NCBI RefSeq assembly: GCF_022601675.1
Contig: NZ_JAKVIL010000002.1
Location: 62,001 to 126,000 of the forward strand
DNA from: Ancylobacter gelatini
GTDB lineage: Bacteria; Pseudomonadota; Alphaproteobacteria; Rhizobiales; Xanthobacteraceae
DNA length: 64,000 bases
Direction: 5' to 3'
Shown: positions 43,910-52,005 of the stretch, one piece after another
Layout: each line of letters opens with the position of its first letter
Position numbering within the stretch: the first letter of the stretch is position 1
Translations under genes and position numbers: made by a program
Notes under the pieces: generated by a model
The model's input: the letters and a program-made list of their open reading frames with translations, nothing else
Databases searched by the model: none
Told to the model about the DNA's origin: nothing

Positions 43910-44803
43910 GTGAAAAAGAAGCTCATCGTCAATGTTCGTCTCAACGAATGGGAAATGCGCGGGCCAAATAACAATATTCCCTACACTCCCGATGAAATCG
44001 CGGCTGACGCCTACGAGTGTTATCAGGCCGGCGCCAACCTGGTGCATGTACATGCGCGCGGACCCAATGGCGAGAAAAGCCACAGTCCCGAGCTTTATGC
44101 CGAGATTACCCACAAGATCCGCGAGCGTTGCGATATCCTGATCCACACCACGCTCGGCAACGTCTATCTGGAAGGCGATGCCAAGGATCGGGTCAAGCAT
44201 GTCGAGGCGGCCATGCCCGATATCGCCACCATCGATATCGGCAGCACGAACATGGACAAGTTCGACCGCCCGACGATGAAGTTCGAGACCACGAAGCAGC
44301 TTTATGCCAACACGATCGAAAGCTGCATGTACTTCGCCAATATCATGAAGGACATCGGTGTGAAGCCGAGTCTCGGGCTCTGGAGCGTTCCCTTCATGCG
44401 GACCGCGGGAGTGTTCCTCGATCTCGGGCTGCTGGATTCGCCGGCTCTGGCGATCATCCCGCTCAGTGGCGGCGACCTGATCGCCGGCCACGATGCCACG
44501 CCGGAGGGACTGCGCGCCTTCTTCCATGCCGAGCCGTCCAATGACCGGCTGCAATGGTGTGTCTGCAGCAAGTATGCGAACATCTTCCCGGTAGCCGCCG
44601 TGGCCATCGCTCATGGCCAGCATGTTGCGCCGGGCCTCGGTGACTACCAGTATCCCGAACTCGGCTGCCCGACCAATGCCGAACTGACCCGCCGTATCGT
44701 CGCGATGGCGCGCGACATGGACCGCGAGATCGCGACCCCCGCCGAAGTGCGCCAGATGCTGAGTATGCCGGCGCAGCCGCCGGTCGCCGCTGCCGCCCAG
44801 TAG
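43910..44803 (+). CDS. beta-keto acid cleavage enzyme (BKACE, DUF849)
   Basis: 297 residues. The fold is a zinc TIM barrel that condenses a beta-keto acid with acetyl-CoA and splits it into acetoacetate and a new CoA ester. Key features are the start LIVNVRLNEWEMRG, the zinc motif VHVHARGPNGEKSHSPELY (His-x-His near 47-49), HTTLGNVYLEG, IDIGSTNMDKF and the late ALAHGQH-like VAIAHGQHVAPGLGDY. Residues that set the substrate differ among BKACE clades, so the keto acid is not predictable by eye. Its leader holds operator sites 3 and 4. A 78-base gap with a hairpin leads to the reductase. Confidence 0.9.
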   Translation: MKKKLIVNVRLNEWEMRGPNNNIPYTPDEIAADAYECYQAGANLVHVHARGPNGEKSHSPELYAEITHKIRERCDILIHTTLGNVYLEGDAKDRVKHVEAAMPDIATIDIGSTNMDKFDRPTMKFETTKQLYANTIESCMYFANIMKDIGVKPSLGLWSVPFMRTAGVFLDLGLLDSPALAIIPLSGGDLIAGHDATPEGLRAFFHAEPSNDRLQWCVCSKYANIFPVAAVAIAHGQHVAPGLGDYQYPELGCPTNAELTRRIVAMARDMDREIATPAEVRQMLSMPAQPPVAAAAQ

Positions 44804-44820
44804 TCTGCTTATGAGAACTC

Positions 44821-44851
44821 CCGCCGCGCCGGTTGTCTTCCGACGCGGCGG
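44821..44851 (+). other. intercistronic hairpin between the BKACE and aldo/keto reductase genes
   Basis: Arms CCGCCGCG/CGCGGCGG with a 15-base loop in the 77-base gap. No T tract, so read-through or mRNA protection rather than full termination. Confidence 0.5.
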
Positions 44852-44880
44852 CCATGTGGTCCATTTACGCCGGAAATCCG

Positions 44881-45900
44881 ATGTCCATTAAAATACCGGC
44901 CCGCCGACTTGGCCGCAGCGGTTTGGTTGTTTCCCGTCTCGTACTCGGTACGATGAATTTTGGCAGCAGGACCGCGGAGGCCGACGCGCTCCGCATCATT
45001 GAGGCCGCTGCCGAAGCTGGCGTGAATTTCATCGACACGGCCGATACCTATTCCGATGGACGCTCCGAGGAGATCGTCGGCACCGCCCTTGCCGGCCGCC
45101 GCGATGGCTGGGTGGTCGCAACCAAGATCGCGAACCGCAACGGGCCGGGGCATAATGATCGCGGCCTGTCGCGCAAATGGGTGCTTCACGAGACGCATCA
45201 AAGCCTTAAGCGTCTGAAAAGCGACTATATCGACATTCTGTATCTGCATACCGAAGATGTCGACACCCCGCTGGAGGAAACGGTTCGCGCGCTGGCGCAA
45301 CTCCAGCGCGACGGCGCGATCCGCTATTTCGGCGTCTCCAATCACAGCGCCTGGCGCATGGCCACGCTGTGCGCGCTCTGCGACGAGGAGGGCATCGATC
45401 GCCCCGTGGTCGCCCAGCCGCTCTACCACGCGCTCGACCGCACGGCAGAGACCGAGTTGCTGCCGGCCTGCGAGTATCTCGGCGTCGGCGTCGCCGTCTA
45501 TAGCCCGACGGCGCGCGGCATTCTGTCCGGCAAATACAGCGTCGACGGCCCGCCGCCGGCCGACAGCCGCGTCGCGGTCGGCGACCGCCGTATCCTTGAA
45601 TCCGCTTATCGTCCGGAAGCCGTTCAGGCGGCTGCGCGGGTCGCGTCCTATGCGAGTTCTCTCGGTATCGAGCCGACCGCCTTTGCCATCGCGTGGGTGC
45701 TGGCGAACCACAAAATTACCGCAGCCATCGTCGGGCCGAGAACGATGGAGCAATGGAACAGTTACCTGAAGTCCGTCGAGGTCGCGTGGTCCGGTGTTCA
45801 CGAGGCTGCCGTCGATGAGATCGTGGCGCGCGGCGCCGCGGCCGTGCCCTACGCCGTCGATCCGAAATATCCGGTTATGGGGCGGCGTGTCGGCGGCTGA
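44881..45900 (+). CDS. aldo/keto reductase
   Basis: 339 residues, an NAD(P)H-dependent (beta/alpha)8 oxidoreductase. The catalytic tetrad is visible as Asp and Tyr in FIDTADTYSDGRSEEIVG, Lys in WVVATKIANRNG and His in ILYLHTEDVDTPLEE. The cofactor loop is YSPTARGILSGKY and the 3' phosphate region is AAIVGPRTMEQW. It resembles the YajO/Tas or AKR11 type. The gene lies downstream of the BKACE gene and presumably shares its transcript, so oxidation of a hydroxyl to the beta-keto acid (or the reverse) is a sensible role. MSIKIPARRLG at 44881 is the homologous start. Confidence 0.9.
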   Translation: MSIKIPARRLGRSGLVVSRLVLGTMNFGSRTAEADALRIIEAAAEAGVNFIDTADTYSDGRSEEIVGTALAGRRDGWVVATKIANRNGPGHNDRGLSRKWVLHETHQSLKRLKSDYIDILYLHTEDVDTPLEETVRALAQLQRDGAIRYFGVSNHSAWRMATLCALCDEEGIDRPVVAQPLYHALDRTAETELLPACEYLGVGVAVYSPTARGILSGKYSVDGPPPADSRVAVGDRRILESAYRPEAVQAAARVASYASSLGIEPTAFAIAWVLANHKITAAIVGPRTMEQWNSYLKSVEVAWSGVHEAAVDEIVARGAAAVPYAVDPKYPVMGRRVGG

Positions 45901-46460
45901 AGGTGGCCGACAAGCTTCCGCGCCGGTCCGATCACGGACGCCCGCACAAACCGGAATGCTTCTGCACCGATGGCCCCGGGCAGGCCGCGCGCAAGGGCCC
46001 GCCCGGCCTCACGCGCTAGCGGAAATCCTCAAGCCGCGTGTTATCGAAGATGCCTGCGATCTTTGGTTGTAAATTTGGTCGATAAATATTACCCCTGGTT
46101 GCAGAGTGCGGCCGGAGAAGTTTAGCGTGGCAGAGAACGTTTCGCGCCCGAAGCTCATATTCTATGTCGTCATTGCCATTGTCGGCCTGCTCGCCTTCTG
46201 GATCATTCCGGCAATGATGCCCGGGCCGTTCAGCAGCCCGGCCGATTTCCGGTAGCTGGTCCCGTACAACACCACGACGTTTGGGTGCAGTAGGGCGGCG
46301 TTCTCTGCTGTGACATCATCGAACTCCCGCTCGGAAGGTTGCAGGCCGGCGGCCCATGCTTCCGTGCGATTCCTTGAAATGCGCGCAGGATAGCTCACAG
46401 TTCATCGCGTCGTTCCGAGGCGATGAACTGCCAAACGCTTGAAATCCCTGCGGAAGGTCG
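45901..46460. other. intergenic region between the reductase gene and tRNA-Met
   Basis: Mostly non-coding. It holds one short plus-strand ORF with a good ribosome site (46127-46255). Overlapping it on the minus strand is an open frame of 78 codons (46162-46398) with partly protein-like composition (REFDDVTAENAALLHPNVVV). Both cannot be real over their whole length. Position next to a tRNA gene suggests debris of an old insertion. Confidence 0.4.
46127..46255 (+). CDS. 42-residue single-pass membrane protein or truncated gene start
   Basis: GTG 46127 with GGAGAAG eight bases upstream opens a 42-codon frame: polar AENVSRPK, one hydrophobic helix LIFYVVIAIVGLLAFWIIP, and a short Pro/Gly tail PGPFSSPADFR. 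This looks like the N-terminus of a membrane-anchored or exported protein. Either it is a genuine small membrane protein or the remaining start of a larger gene whose body has been lost. Confidence 0.45.
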   Translation: MAENVSRPKLIFYVVIAIVGLLAFWIIPAMMPGPFSSPADFR

Positions 46461-46537
46461 TGGTAGCGGGAGAGGGACTTGAACCCCCGACCCCAGGATT
46501 ATGATTCCCGTGCTCTAACCAGCTGAGCTACCCCGCC
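46461..46537 (-). tRNA. tRNA-Met (anticodon CAT), elongator type
   Basis: Minus-strand cloverleaf beginning GGCGGGGTAGCTCAGCTGG. The anticodon stem CGGGA/TCCTG encloses ATCATAA, giving CAT; the T loop is TTCAAGT and the CCA end is encoded. 77 bases. The acceptor stem ends in G-U pairs at both tips. The initiator hallmark (unpaired first base plus three G-C pairs) is not apparent, so elongator Met is most likely; tRNA-Ile2 (lysidine-modified CAT) is the alternative. Confidence 0.92.
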
Positions 46538-46654
46538 ACGACGGGCTGGCGCATCGCGCCGGCACCGCAGAGTGGGCGCGATATAAGGAAGACGGCCGGA
46601 TGGTGTCAAGGCAGGAGTGCAAACTCCGCCCCGCCATCCCCATCGGGCCGCATG

Positions 46655-47200
46655 TCACCAATAGGGCGCGGCCGGTTGGCCTCCCGTGACTTCCGCGATG
46701 CGCCGGCGCGTGGCGGGCGTGGTGCCGGCCGGAAGAGCGGCGGGCGGGAAGAAGCCGACCTCCAGAATTTCGCGATTCGGCACATCCGGCGTCCCGGCAC
46801 GGAAATGCTCGATCACATAGACCGCCACGTGGTCGCGTCGGCCGTGATTGAGGTTGAGCAACAGCCCGTGCAGGCGCGGCGGAGCCAGAATTTCCACGGC
46901 TGTTTCTTCGGCGAGTTCGCGCGCCAGCGCCTGTTCCGCCGCCTCGCCGCGCTCCACGCCGCCTCCGGGCAGGTGCCAGCCCGGTACATAGGAATGGCGC
47001 AACAGCAGGATGTCGCCCTTGGTGTCGATCACCAGCGCACGCACGCCCAGCGTCATGCCGCGCCGGAACCGGCCGAACGCATGGAGCAGGCTGGGGATCA
47101 GATGGCGCGGCAGCAGAGACGCCGGGCCAAAAGCCGGCGCCGTGCCTTCCACGGGCGGGTTCGGGCTGCTATGCAAGCCCTCGTGTTTGTTCTCGCCCAT
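46655..47200 (-). CDS. NUDIX hydrolase
   Basis: About 181 residues. The NUDIX box is present as GGGVERGEAAEQALARELAE followed by ETAVEI, with Ala in place of the usual Gly near its end. Before it come MTLGVRALVIDTKGDILLLR and HSYVPGWHLP, and the C-terminal EVGFFPPAALPAG. It should hydrolyse a nucleoside diphosphate linked to X; the substrate is unknown. The N-terminus is uncertain: ATG 47200 overlaps the divergent phosphoesterase gene by 30 bases, and starts further downstream would avoid that. Confidence 0.85.
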   Translation of the reverse strand: MGENKHEGLHSSPNPPVEGTAPAFGPASLLPRHLIPSLLHAFGRFRRGMTLGVRALVIDTKGDILLLRHSYVPGWHLPGGGVERGEAAEQALARELAEETAVEILAPPRLHGLLLNLNHGRRDHVAVYVIEHFRAGTPDVPNREILEVGFFPPAALPAGTTPATRRRIAEVTGGQPAAPYW

Positions 47201-48115
47201 CTCACCGACGCCCATCTCGGGCCGCTGCCCCGCGCCCGGTTCCGTGAACTCGCCGGCAAGCGCGTGCTCGGCGTCTTGAACTGGCGCCGGGGCCGCCGGC
47301 ACCGATTCTCCTCAGATACGATCGACCTGCTGCTGGCCGACATCAAGGAGCAGGCTCCCGATCATATCGCGGTGACCGGCGATCTGGTGAATGTCGGCCT
47401 GCCGGCGGAGTACCACACCGCGCTGCGGTTTCTTGAGGTTCTAGGCACCGGCACGGACGTCACCGTCGTGCCGGGCAATCATGACGCCTATGTGCGCTCC
47501 ACCGCCCATCACGCGCTGCTGAACTGGGGCGACTACATGCGTGGCGACGGTGCGCCGGGGGATGTCACCGCCGCCCACGCCTTTCCCTTCGTGCGCCGGC
47601 GCGGCGACGTGGCGCTGATCGGTGTCTCGACCGCCATTCCCACCCAGCCCTTCATGGCGACCGGCCGGGTCGGCCATGCGCAACTGGAGCGCCTCGGTCG
47701 TGAGCTGGACGAACTGGGCGCGCAGGGCCTGTTCCGCGTGGTGCTGATCCATCATCCGCCGTGCGGCCAGCGTGCCGGGCACAAACGGCTGATCGACGCC
47801 GCCAGCGTGCGCGTCTGCCTCGCCCGCCATGGCGCGGAACTGGTGATCTGCGGCCACGACCATCGCCCGATGGTGGAGATGCTGCCCGGGCCGAATTCGG
47901 CGTTGATCCCGGTCGTCGAGGCGCCGTCCTTCGCGGCCGGTCCGGAAGACCGGCACTGGCCGGGCGGCTATCACCTATACCGCATCGAGCGCACGCAGGA
48001 GGCCGCCTTTCCGTGGCGCTGCACACTGGAAGCGCGCGGTTTTCGCGACGGCGGACTGGAGATCGCTGCGCGCACCGAGCGCCTGCTGAGTGCGCCGGTC
48101 GTCAGCGCCCGTTGA
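47171..48115 (+). CDS. calcineurin-like metallophosphoesterase
   Basis: 314 residues. All metal-site motifs are present: LAHLTDAHLG (Asp-x-His), AVTGDLVN, VVPGNHDAYV, LIHHPPCG and ICGHDHRP. These bind two divalent metals and hydrolyse phosphoesters, for example cyclic nucleotides or phospholipid intermediates. No signal peptide, so cytoplasmic. The start could also be GTG 47183. Its stop overlaps the tail of the convergent gene at 48102 by 14 bases. Confidence 0.9.
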   Translation: MQALVFVLAHLTDAHLGPLPRARFRELAGKRVLGVLNWRRGRRHRFSSDTIDLLLADIKEQAPDHIAVTGDLVNVGLPAEYHTALRFLEVLGTGTDVTVVPGNHDAYVRSTAHHALLNWGDYMRGDGAPGDVTAAHAFPFVRRRGDVALIGVSTAIPTQPFMATGRVGHAQLERLGRELDELGAQGLFRVVLIHHPPCGQRAGHKRLIDAASVRVCLARHGAELVICGHDHRPMVEMLPGPNSALIPVVEAPSFAAGPEDRHWPGGYHLYRIERTQEAAFPWRCTLEARGFRDGGLEIAARTERLLSAPVVSAR

Positions 48116-48710
48116 TCAGCGCGTCCACCGCAATCATGGCGCAGACGCCGGCGAGCACGCCGGCGATGAAGGCGAAGAGCTTGGCACGCGTGCGCCGCTC
48201 GGGGGCGGGGGCGGCCGACTGGGGCGCCGGCGTTATGGCCGGCGCGTGATGAGGCGCGGGGCGCGGCGCGATGTCCAGCTCCGGCGGGCTGCTGGCCGAA
48301 ATCGCCTGCTCACGGGCGATGAGCCGGCGGGCGACATAACGCGTTACCGCGTCGGCGATATCGTGCGGATTGGTGCTCTCCGCCAGCACGCGCCGGCCGG
48401 AGCGGGTGTCCTGGAGGAAGCGGTAGGTGCGCCGGTCACGGCCAAGCGTCACATGGGCCACCATGTCGACGAACAGGCGCGGAGTCTCGCCGGGCATGAG
48501 GCCGCGGTCGAACAGGTCGGCATGCTCAAGCGGCACTTCGACGAAGATCGGATCGAGGATTTCATTGAGCATGGACAGCCGGGCGAGGCTGGCGTCGCGC
48601 AACTCGACGATCACGCCGGTATGCTCGGCGGCCTCGACCCGGGCGGCGCGTATCGCCTCGCGCAGCGACAGGCCCGGCGTATCGCCACGAGAATGGCCGG
48701 CGTCGTCCAT
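48102..48710 (-). CDS. hypothetical C-terminally membrane-anchored protein
   Basis: 202 residues. A soluble N-terminal part (about 1-135) contains LREAIRAARVEAAEHTGVIVELRDASLARLSMLNEILDPI, recognised by its charged helical pattern, and RTYRFLQDTRSGRRVLAES. A Pro/Ala linker (about 140-170) leads to one C-terminal helix, LFAFIAGVLAGVCAMIAVDAL. Topology: cytoplasmic domain tethered to the inner membrane by its tail. Family not recognised. It ends inside the phosphoesterase gene on the opposite strand. Confidence 0.75.
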   Translation of the reverse strand: MDDAGHSRGDTPGLSLREAIRAARVEAAEHTGVIVELRDASLARLSMLNEILDPIFVEVPLEHADLFDRGLMPGETPRLFVDMVAHVTLGRDRRTYRFLQDTRSGRRVLAESTNPHDIADAVTRYVARRLIAREQAISASSPPELDIAPRPAPHHAPAITPAPQSAAPAPERRTRAKLFAFIAGVLAGVCAMIAVDALINGR

Positions 48711-48906
48711 GGTTCGATACCTTGATCGAGAGGCTCTACGAAGATTAGCGGCTGTGCGCAGGCACCGCCAGCCTGACGGGCGCCCCGCCCCATGCCTTAC
48801 AGGGACGCGGTTAATGGCGGTTTACCCTCGCCGGGCGGAAGGGTCGCCTGCGCGGGCGGGAGCGCTTATGAAGCGTTAGGTTGTTCCTGCCGATAGTGAC
48901 GGTCAC

Positions 48907-50034
48907 ATGTCCAGAAGCTACGAAATACCGGCCGACGTGGTGTGCGCCGACGATTACGAGCGGGTCGCGCGGGAGCGGCTGAGCCCGCAGGCGCTGGCTT
49001 ATTACGCCGGCGGGGCGGCCGATGAGCTGACGGTGGACTGGAACCGGCGGGCTTTCGGGCGGATCGCGCTGAAGCCTCGCGTGCTCGGCACGGCGGCGGG
49101 GGGCGGTACCGGACTTTCGCTGTTCGGGCAGGAATTCGCGCACCCGATCCTCATCGCCCCGACCGCCCATCACCGGTTCGCCGATCCCGATGGCGAGATC
49201 GCGACCGTGGTGGGCGCGGGCGGAGCAAAGGCGGGCATGGTGGTGAGCACCGAGGCCGATCTCACGCTTGAGGAGATCGCCGGGGCGGCAAGGACGCCGC
49301 TGTGGTTCCAGCTCTACATCCAGCACGATCGCGGTTTCACGCTCGAACTGGTGCGGCGGGCCGAGCGCGCGGGGTATGGCGCGCTGGTGGTGACGGTGGA
49401 TGCTCCGGTCTTCGGCATGCGCAACCGCGAGCAGCGCGCCGGCTACCAGCCGCCAAAGCTCTCCGAGCACGCCAATCTCAAGGGGCTGCACACCACCTAT
49501 TTCGCCCATGCCGAGCTGGGCGAGAGCATCATGTTCAACGGCTTCCTCGATGTGACCGCGCAATGGGCGGATATTGCGTGGCTGCGGGCCAACACGACAT
49601 TGCCGATCCTGCTCAAGGGCATTCTGAGCCCCGAGGATGCGGTTCTGGCGCTTGAGCACGGCGCGGACGGGATCATCGTCTCCAACCATGGCGGTCGGGT
49701 GCTCGACACGTCTCCGGCCAGTCTCGACGCGCTGCCGGGCGTGGTGCGGGTCGTGGAGGGGCGCGTGCCGGTGCTGCTGGATGGCGGCATCCGCCGGGGC
49801 ACGGATGTGCTCAAGGCGCTGGCGCTTGGCGCCCGTGCGGTGCTGGTCGGTCGCCCCTGCCTCTATGCGCTGGCCGTCGCCGGGCCGGCGGGGGTGGCGC
49901 ATCTGCTTCATGTGCTGCGCTGCGAGTTCGAGATCGCCATGGTGCTGACCGGCTGCGCCAAGCTGGAGGAAATCGGCCCGCATATGTTGTGGGACGACGG
50001 GCTGCGCGAGGGTCAGTACAGCGTTTCGCGGTAG
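48907..50034 (+). CDS. FMN-dependent alpha-hydroxy-acid oxidase/dehydrogenase
   Basis: 375 residues, a TIM-barrel flavoenzyme of the lactate/glycolate/mandelate oxidase family that converts L-2-hydroxyacids to 2-oxoacids. Visible marks are YYAGGAADELTVDWNRRAF, LIAPTAHHRFADPDGE, LWFQLYIQHDRGFTLELV, LVVTVDAPVFGMRNRE, LPILLKGILSPEDA (FMN Lys), the active-site IIVSNHGGRVLDT (catalytic His) and LLDGGIRRGTDVLKALALGA. Cytoplasmic, no membrane-insertion segment. The last 22 bases overlap the convergent PPOX gene. Glycolate, lactate and longer substrates are all possible. Confidence 0.92.
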   Translation: MSRSYEIPADVVCADDYERVARERLSPQALAYYAGGAADELTVDWNRRAFGRIALKPRVLGTAAGGGTGLSLFGQEFAHPILIAPTAHHRFADPDGEIATVVGAGGAKAGMVVSTEADLTLEEIAGAARTPLWFQLYIQHDRGFTLELVRRAERAGYGALVVTVDAPVFGMRNREQRAGYQPPKLSEHANLKGLHTTYFAHAELGESIMFNGFLDVTAQWADIAWLRANTTLPILLKGILSPEDAVLALEHGADGIIVSNHGGRVLDTSPASLDALPGVVRVVEGRVPVLLDGGIRRGTDVLKALALGARAVLVGRPCLYALAVAGPAGVAHLLHVLRCEFEIAMVLTGCAKLEEIGPHMLWDDGLREGQYSVSR

Positions 50035-50621
50035 CGCAGGAGCATCTCGGCCTGGGTTTCCGCCGTGGCCAGCTTGAGCTGATCGCGCAGCATCTCGCCC
50101 ATGCTGGGGAGCGTCGAGCGTTCGATGTGGCTGGACCCATCCCAGGCCCGCGAGCGCATGAAGGCCTTGGCGCAGTGCAGATAGGCTTCCTCGACGTGGA
50201 CGCGTAGCACGGTGGCGGGCGGGCGGCCATCGATGACGAAAAGCTGGCGCAGCGCCTCGTCATCGCGGATCTCCGCGCGCCCGTTCACCCGCAGCGTCTC
50301 GTCCACGCCGGGTATCAGGAACAGCAGGCCGATCGCCGGGTTGGCGATCAGGTTGGTCAGCGTGTCCAGCCGGTTGTTGCCCGGCCGGTCCGGGATCAGC
50401 AGCGTGGCTTCGTCCTCGACACGGACGAACCCCGGCGCGTCGCCGCGCGGGGTGACGTCGGCGCGCCCGTCGGCCCCGACGCTTGCCACCATCACCAGTG
50501 GCGACAGAGCGATGACGGCGCGGCAATGCACGTCCAGCGCGGGGAGCACCTTGCGGCGGCTGCGCTCGCGCGGCTCGGGATAGAGCGTACGGAGCTGGTC
50601 GAGGCTCTCGATGCGGGCCAT
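50013..50621 (-). CDS. pyridoxamine 5'-phosphate oxidase-family flavoprotein (MSMEG_1061-like)
   Basis: 202 residues of the split-barrel FMN-binding fold. Features are KVLPALDVHCRAVIALSPLV, SVGADGRADVTPRGDAPGFV, ATLLIPDRPGNNRLDTLTNL, IANPAIGLLFLIPGVDETLRVNG and the ending TAETQAEMLLRYRE. Relatives reduce or bind flavin, F420 or heme; the substrate is unknown. It shares its 3' end with the convergent hydroxyacid oxidase gene. PhnF lies 13 bases upstream in the same direction, so it might be co-transcribed with that regulator. Confidence 0.88.
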   Translation of the reverse strand: MARIESLDQLRTLYPEPRERSRRKVLPALDVHCRAVIALSPLVMVASVGADGRADVTPRGDAPGFVRVEDEATLLIPDRPGNNRLDTLTNLIANPAIGLLFLIPGVDETLRVNGRAEIRDDEALRQLFVIDGRPPATVLRVHVEEAYLHCAKAFMRSRAWDGSSHIERSTLPSMGEMLRDQLKLATAETQAEMLLRYRETLY

Positions 50622-50634
50622 GTGCGGGGCGTCC

Positions 50635-51423
50635 TCAGTTCTTCACGATGAGCTGCACGCGATCGGCGGAGAAGCGCGCGCGGGTATATTGCAGGGGCCG
50701 GCGCTGGGCGTCACCATTCAGGCTCTCCACCACCATCACGGTGCGGCCCGGCTGCAGGCTGAGGAGGCGGCGTTCCTCCTCGTCGGCGGCACGGGCGGTG
50801 ATGCGGGTTTCCAGCCGGCGATAATCGGTGATGCCTATGGCTTCCAGCGCCCGCGTCACCGAGCCGGTGGCGGCGGCGAGGAGGTCGAGGTCGCGGCAGC
50901 GCTCGGCGTCGTACCAGTGGGTGCCCAGCGTGATCGGCACGCCGTCGGCCTCGCGCACCATATCGAGCCGCAGCACGTCCGCGCCCGGGGCGAGGCGCAG
51001 CGCCAGCGCTATGTCGGGGCTGGCCCGTTCGAGGTGTGAACCGACCACCCGCCCACCCGGCGCCCGCCCTTCCGAGGAGACGATCTCCGAAAAGCGCGTG
51101 CGCGCGGCGATGGGGTAGCGCAGCGGAGCCTCCTTCACGAAGGTGCCGCGCCCGGGCGTCGCCTCGACCAGCCCCTGTTCAGTCAGCATGGCGAGCGCGC
51201 GGCGGAGCGTGTGGCGGTTCACACCGAAACGCTCGGCCATCTCCATTTCGGTGGGCAGGCGCTGGCCCGGCGTCAGGCGCCCTTCCGCGATATCGGCCTC
51301 GATTCGCTCGGTGATCTGCCTCCACAGCGCGACGCCCGTGCCGCGCGCGACATCCTCGTCCGCCTGAGGCGCCAGTGTCGTCGACGTCAGGCTTGTCACG
51401 GGGGTGTCGTCGGAAGGGCTCAT
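50635..51423 (-). CDS. phnF: phosphonate utilisation regulator PhnF (GntR/HutC type)
   Basis: 262 residues. After a disordered leader comes the GntR winged helix (ALWRQITERIEADIAEGRLT, MAERFGVNRHTLRRALAMLTE), then a UTRA ligand domain (FSEIVSSEGRAPGGRVVGSH, APGADVLRLDMVREADGVP, RLLSLQPGRTVMVVESL, LQYTRARFSADRVQLIV). It diverges from phnG, and a palindrome lies between. PhnF is known to repress C-P lyase genes. The ATG at 51423 has only a weak ribosome site. Confidence 0.93.
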   Translation of the reverse strand: MSPSDDTPVTSLTSTTLAPQADEDVARGTGVALWRQITERIEADIAEGRLTPGQRLPTEMEMAERFGVNRHTLRRALAMLTEQGLVEATPGRGTFVKEAPLRYPIAARTRFSEIVSSEGRAPGGRVVGSHLERASPDIALALRLAPGADVLRLDMVREADGVPITLGTHWYDAERCRDLDLLAAATGSVTRALEAIGITDYRRLETRITARAADEEERRLLSLQPGRTVMVVESLNGDAQRRPLQYTRARFSADRVQLIVKN

Positions 51424-51459
51424 GGTTTTTTCGCCGGATCGGTGGATGTGTATTGCCTG

Positions 51460-51481
51460 TTTGTATAGATCATTATACAAA
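51460..51481. promoter_or_regulatory. putative PhnF operator
   Basis: Perfect 8-base arms TTTGTATA and TATACAAA around GATCAT, in the 109-base gap between the divergent phnF and phnG genes: 37 bases from the phnF start and 52 from phnG. Confidence 0.75.
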
Positions 51482-51532
51482 TTCGCCCGACAAGTAAATC
51501 GACCTTCCCAGTCCGACCGGCGGAATTTCCTC

Positions 51533-52003
51533 ATGCAGATCTCTCCACAATCCAGCGCGGGCAAGGATTTGCCGGCCCGGCAGGCGGTGATGGCGCTGCT
51601 CGCCCGCGCCGGAATCGATGAATTGCAGGCGGCTCTGGAGCGTCTCTCGCCGGTTCCTGCCGCCACCGATCTGCGCCCGGCGGAGTCCGGTCTGGTCATG
51701 GTGCGCGCCCGAACGGGCGGCGACGGCGCGTCCTTCAATCTTGGCGAGGCCAGCGTCGCCCGCGCCGCGGTGCGGCTGGAAGGTGGGGCGGAAGGCTTCG
51801 GCTACCGGCTTGGCCGCGACATCGCCGCCGCCCGCGCGGCCGCAATTCTCGATGCGCTGTGGCAGGACCCCGCGTATCGCGCGTCGGTGGAAATGGCGCT
51901 CGGGCCGGTGCGCGGGCGCCTCGCTGAGGAGGCGGGCCTGGTGCGGGCCGAGACGGCGGCGACCAAAGTCGAGTTCTTCACATTGGTGCGCGGGGAGGAT
52001 TGA
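51533..52003 (+). CDS. phnG: C-P lyase complex subunit PhnG
   Basis: 156 residues. It is one of the PhnGHIJ core subunits, which together with PhnI transfer a methylphosphonate-type substrate to ATP, releasing adenine. Family marks are RQAVMALLARAGIDELQAAL, ESGLVMVRARTGGDGASFNLGE (with the LGE-SVARAAVRL strand) and GYRLGRDIAAARAAAILDAL. First gene of phnGHIJKLMN. CGGAA precedes the start weakly. PhnH begins two bases after the stop. Confidence 0.94.
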   Translation: MQISPQSSAGKDLPARQAVMALLARAGIDELQAALERLSPVPAATDLRPAESGLVMVRARTGGDGASFNLGEASVARAAVRLEGGAEGFGYRLGRDIAAARAAAILDALWQDPAYRASVEMALGPVRGRLAEEAGLVRAETAATKVEFFTLVRGED

Positions 52004-52005
52004 GC

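Noticed and set aside
45901..46126. Search for an integrase or attachment-site duplicate near tRNA-Met
   Set aside because: No integrase gene and no duplicated tRNA end could be found in the window.
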